Source of the DNA: Thalassotalea sp. PS06
Lineage (GTDB): Bacteria; Pseudomonadota; Gammaproteobacteria; Enterobacterales; Alteromonadaceae
Assembly: GCF_007197775.1 (NCBI RefSeq)
Contig: NZ_CP041638.1
Coordinates: forward strand, 3,100,001 to 3,164,000
DNA: 64,000 nt
Reading direction: 5' to 3'
The position numbers were made by a program, and so were the translations under genes. The notes under the pieces were generated by a model. It saw nothing but the letters and a program-made list of their open reading frames with translations. It was not told the origin of the DNA and searched no databases. The stretch's first letter is position 1. Each line of letters begins with the position of its first letter. Below, in pieces: positions 61,895 to 64,000 of this stretch.

Positions 61895-63715
61895 ATGATG
61901 AACAAAACACTATTAGCATTGGCGATGAGCGCCGCACTCGTTGGTTGTAATCAACCAGCCAAGGAAACACAGGCTCCGGAGCAACCGCAAACTCAGGTTG
62001 CCGAAACAGCGAATCCACAGCAACAGGCACAGGAACTGTTTCAATCTTACTTTGATGAATCGATGGCGATGTCACCGCTTTATGCCACCTTTGTCGGTAT
62101 GAGCGAATACAACGACCAGTTCAATGCACCAATTAGTGAAGAGAGTCTGGCGCAAAGCCTGGCACTTGAGCAAAAGTACCTGGATAAAATCAATGCTATC
62201 GACGAGTCGAGCTTATCTGGTCAGGACTTACTCAGTTATCAAATCTTTAAACGCGATCGTGAAATGGCCATTAAAGGCTTCGATTTCCCATCATACTTAA
62301 TGCCTTTGAACCAGATGTATGGTGTTCACAACATCTACGCCACTTTAGGCTCTGGCCAAAGTGCGCAGCCTTTTAATACCTACCTGGATTATCAAAACTT
62401 TATCGCCCGTACTAATGGCTTTGCTACCTATATGGACAGCGTCGTTGTAGCAATGCGCGAAGGTATGGAAAAAGGTGTGGTATTGCCTGAACCAATCGTT
62501 GAGAAAATCCTGCCGCAGCTTTCTGTACATGTGGTAAAAGACGCCAAAGACAGCGTATTTTACGGCCCGGTAACCATGCTTGAAGGCAACAGCGAATTAA
62601 CTGATGAGCAAAAGCAGCAAGTAACGGAACAATACCAAGCGATGATCATGGATGTGCTGGTTCCAACTTACGATAAGTTCTATCAGTTTATTGAAACCGA
62701 GTATCTGCCAAAGGCACGCCAAAGCGTTGGCCTGTCAGATTTACCTAATGGTAAAGCCTGGTATGAGTATCAAATCGAAACCAACACCACCTTGCCGTTA
62801 ACCGCAGAGGAATTACATGAATTTGGTCAGCAGGAAGTGGCGCGTATTCTTGCGGAAATGAACAAGGTTAAAGCACAAGTCGAATTTGATGGCGACTTAA
62901 AAGCTTTCTTCAAATTCCTTCAGGAAGATGAGCAGTTTTACTGGAACAGCGAAGAAGAAGTTGTCGCCGCTTACACCGATATCAAAGAAGATATCAACAA
63001 GCGCCTGCCTAAGCTTTTTGAAGTGTTTCCAAAAGCCGATTACGAAGTACGTGCGGTTGAAGCGTTCCGGGCAGCGTCCAGCGCTGGTGCAAGCTACCAG
63101 TCTCCAGCTCCAGACGGTTCGCGTCCAGGTATCTTCTATATCAACACTCACAACCTAAAAGCTCAGCCTAAGTTTATTTTGGAAACTTTGAGTATTCACG
63201 AAGCATCACCAGGTCATCACTTCCAGATCACCATTCAGCAGGAAGTAAAAGACTTACCTATGTTCCGTAAGTTCGGCGGTTACACGGTTTTTTCCGAAGG
63301 TTGGGCACTTTATGCGGAAAGTTTAGGTAAAGAGCTAGGACTATTTACCGACCCTTACCAATGGTACGGTCGTCTGTCCGATGAGCAGTTACGTGCGATG
63401 CGTTTGGTTGTCGACACTGGCTTGCACGCCTTTGGCTGGACTCGTGAGCAGGCTATTGACTTTATGGCGCAAAACTCCTCTCTGGCTATGTCAGATATTG
63501 AAGCGGAAGTTGAGCGTTATATCTCGATTCCGGGTCAGGCGTTATCCTATAAAACCGGACAACGCGCGATTCGCGATCTTCGCAATCAAGCCAGCGCCGA
63601 ACTTGGTGAGAACTTTGATGTTCGTAAGTTCCACACACAAGTATTGATTGATGGCGCCCTGCCAATGCCAATTCTTGAAAAGAAAATTATGGCTTGGGTT
63701 GAAACGCAAAAATAA
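61895..63715 (+). CDS. DUF885 peptidase-like lipoprotein
   Basis: 606 residues. Lipobox LVGC (Cys18), then a DUF885 domain. The zinc-peptidase-like motif is HEASPGHH (His435, Glu436, His441), followed by FSEGWALYAE with the downstream Glu. Such proteins resemble M32/M3-type metallopeptidases and are anchored on the outer membrane. A substrate is not known. Terminator follows. Confidence 0.9.
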   Translation: MMNKTLLALAMSAALVGCNQPAKETQAPEQPQTQVAETANPQQQAQELFQSYFDESMAMSPLYATFVGMSEYNDQFNAPISEESLAQSLALEQKYLDKINAIDESSLSGQDLLSYQIFKRDREMAIKGFDFPSYLMPLNQMYGVHNIYATLGSGQSAQPFNTYLDYQNFIARTNGFATYMDSVVVAMREGMEKGVVLPEPIVEKILPQLSVHVVKDAKDSVFYGPVTMLEGNSELTDEQKQQVTEQYQAMIMDVLVPTYDKFYQFIETEYLPKARQSVGLSDLPNGKAWYEYQIETNTTLPLTAEELHEFGQQEVARILAEMNKVKAQVEFDGDLKAFFKFLQEDEQFYWNSEEEVVAAYTDIKEDINKRLPKLFEVFPKADYEVRAVEAFRAASSAGASYQSPAPDGSRPGIFYINTHNLKAQPKFILETLSIHEASPGHHFQITIQQEVKDLPMFRKFGGYTVFSEGWALYAESLGKELGLFTDPYQWYGRLSDEQLRAMRLVVDTGLHAFGWTREQAIDFMAQNSSLAMSDIEAEVERYISIPGQALSYKTGQRAIRDLRNQASAELGENFDVRKFHTQVLIDGALPMPILEKKIMAWVETQK

Positions 63716-63732
63716 GCGTTTATCACAGCTAC

Positions 63733-63760
63733 AAAAAAGCAGGCTTTTAGCCTGCTTTGT
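63733..63760 (+). terminator. Rho-independent terminator
   Basis: AAAGCAGGC and GCCTGCTTT pair around TTTTA, after the DUF885 gene; also suits the convergent gene at the right edge. Confidence 0.8.
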
Positions 63761-63786
63761 TATTTTCTGAATGTAAGCAATAGCGA

Positions 63787-64000
63787 TTACTTCACATCAA
63801 AAAATGTAAAGGCGGTTTCAAATGCACCCTGTTGGAATTGCTTTAAACCGGTATCGCGATAATCAATCTCAATCTGGGTTTTCTTCAACTTTTCTTTGAT
63901 ATCCGCAGGTCGAGCCATTTCTACCGTTAACCCTTCGATTAGCTGTATTGCCGCTTCCATTTTAAAGCCCTGTGAACCGCCGGCGAATTTGCCCTTGGTC
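63787..64000 (-). CDS. 3' end of a gene running off the window (partial)
   Basis: The last 70 or so codons of a minus-strand gene, ending TAA at 63787-63789. Readable residues include FKMEAAIQLIEGLTVEMARP and the end FQQGAFETAFTFFDVK. Family cannot be assigned from this part; only the C terminus is in view. Confidence 0.6.
   Translation of the reverse strand, partial: TKGKFAGGSQGFKMEAAIQLIEGLTVEMARPADIKEKLKKTQIEIDYRDTGLKQFQQGAFETAFTFFDVK

Overview
The window looks like chromosome from a marine gammaproteobacterium of the Alteromonadales (Colwelliaceae or Alteromonadaceae type). The evidence is moderate GC with AT-rich islands, many secreted and outer-membrane proteins, PEP-CTERM and GlyGly-CTERM sorting signals, a pectate lyase, and small families typical of that order (YbaM/DUF2496, DUF5062, DUF3581, DUF6491, DUF3016). 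No genome name can be assigned from sequence alone.

Layout. 1-14000 is accessory: three PEP-CTERM secreted proteins, a DUF1566 protein, a small two-helix membrane protein resembling SLATT effectors, an IS481-family insertion sequence, an AT-rich glycosyltransferase/sulfotransferase pair, a homocysteine S-methyltransferase, a pectate-lyase lipoprotein, and three degenerate tRNA 3'-half-like sequences that may be scars of integrated elements. 13900-23850 holds a DUF3016 lipoprotein, a MAPEG protein, an exosortase K / MSEP-CTERM pair, a three-gene operon behind a Fur box whose last gene is a SodX-like peptidase with Ala at the nucleophile position, and a ScsB/DsbD-type reductase with a redoxin partner. 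24000-32600 has small outer-membrane proteins and a six-gene operon RDD - SpoIIM-like - DUF4129 - DUF4350 - MoxR AAA ATPase - DUF58.

32800-33590 and 56160-57005 are the most unusual stretches. Both are intergenic arrays of distinct short hairpins separated by a conserved short linker (GTACTCGGA in the first, GGTGACA/TGACACC in the second), with tandem duplication of whole blocks and loss of single modules.

33590-46000 holds a K+ channel, PPK2, MITE-like elements, a YbaM-like gene too short for most gene finders, a lytic transglycosylase, a GNAT, a DUF1501/DUF1800 pair, an Lrp regulator divergent from a PrnB/DUF1864-family heme-dioxygenase-superfamily gene plus kynureninase (probable tryptophan/kynurenine catabolism), and a DUF2878 - chalcone-isomerase-like - DUF3833 operon. 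46300-64000 holds a 1666-residue subtilisin-like protease with a GlyGly-CTERM tail, an NSS-family Na+ symporter, a methyltransferase, MntP and LysE exporters, DUF3581, GIY-YIG, ArfB, DUF2797, a membrane-protein gene broken by an in-frame stop and ending in a MITE, a UbiA prenyltransferase, a DUF885 peptidase-like lipoprotein, and the 3' end of an unidentified gene.
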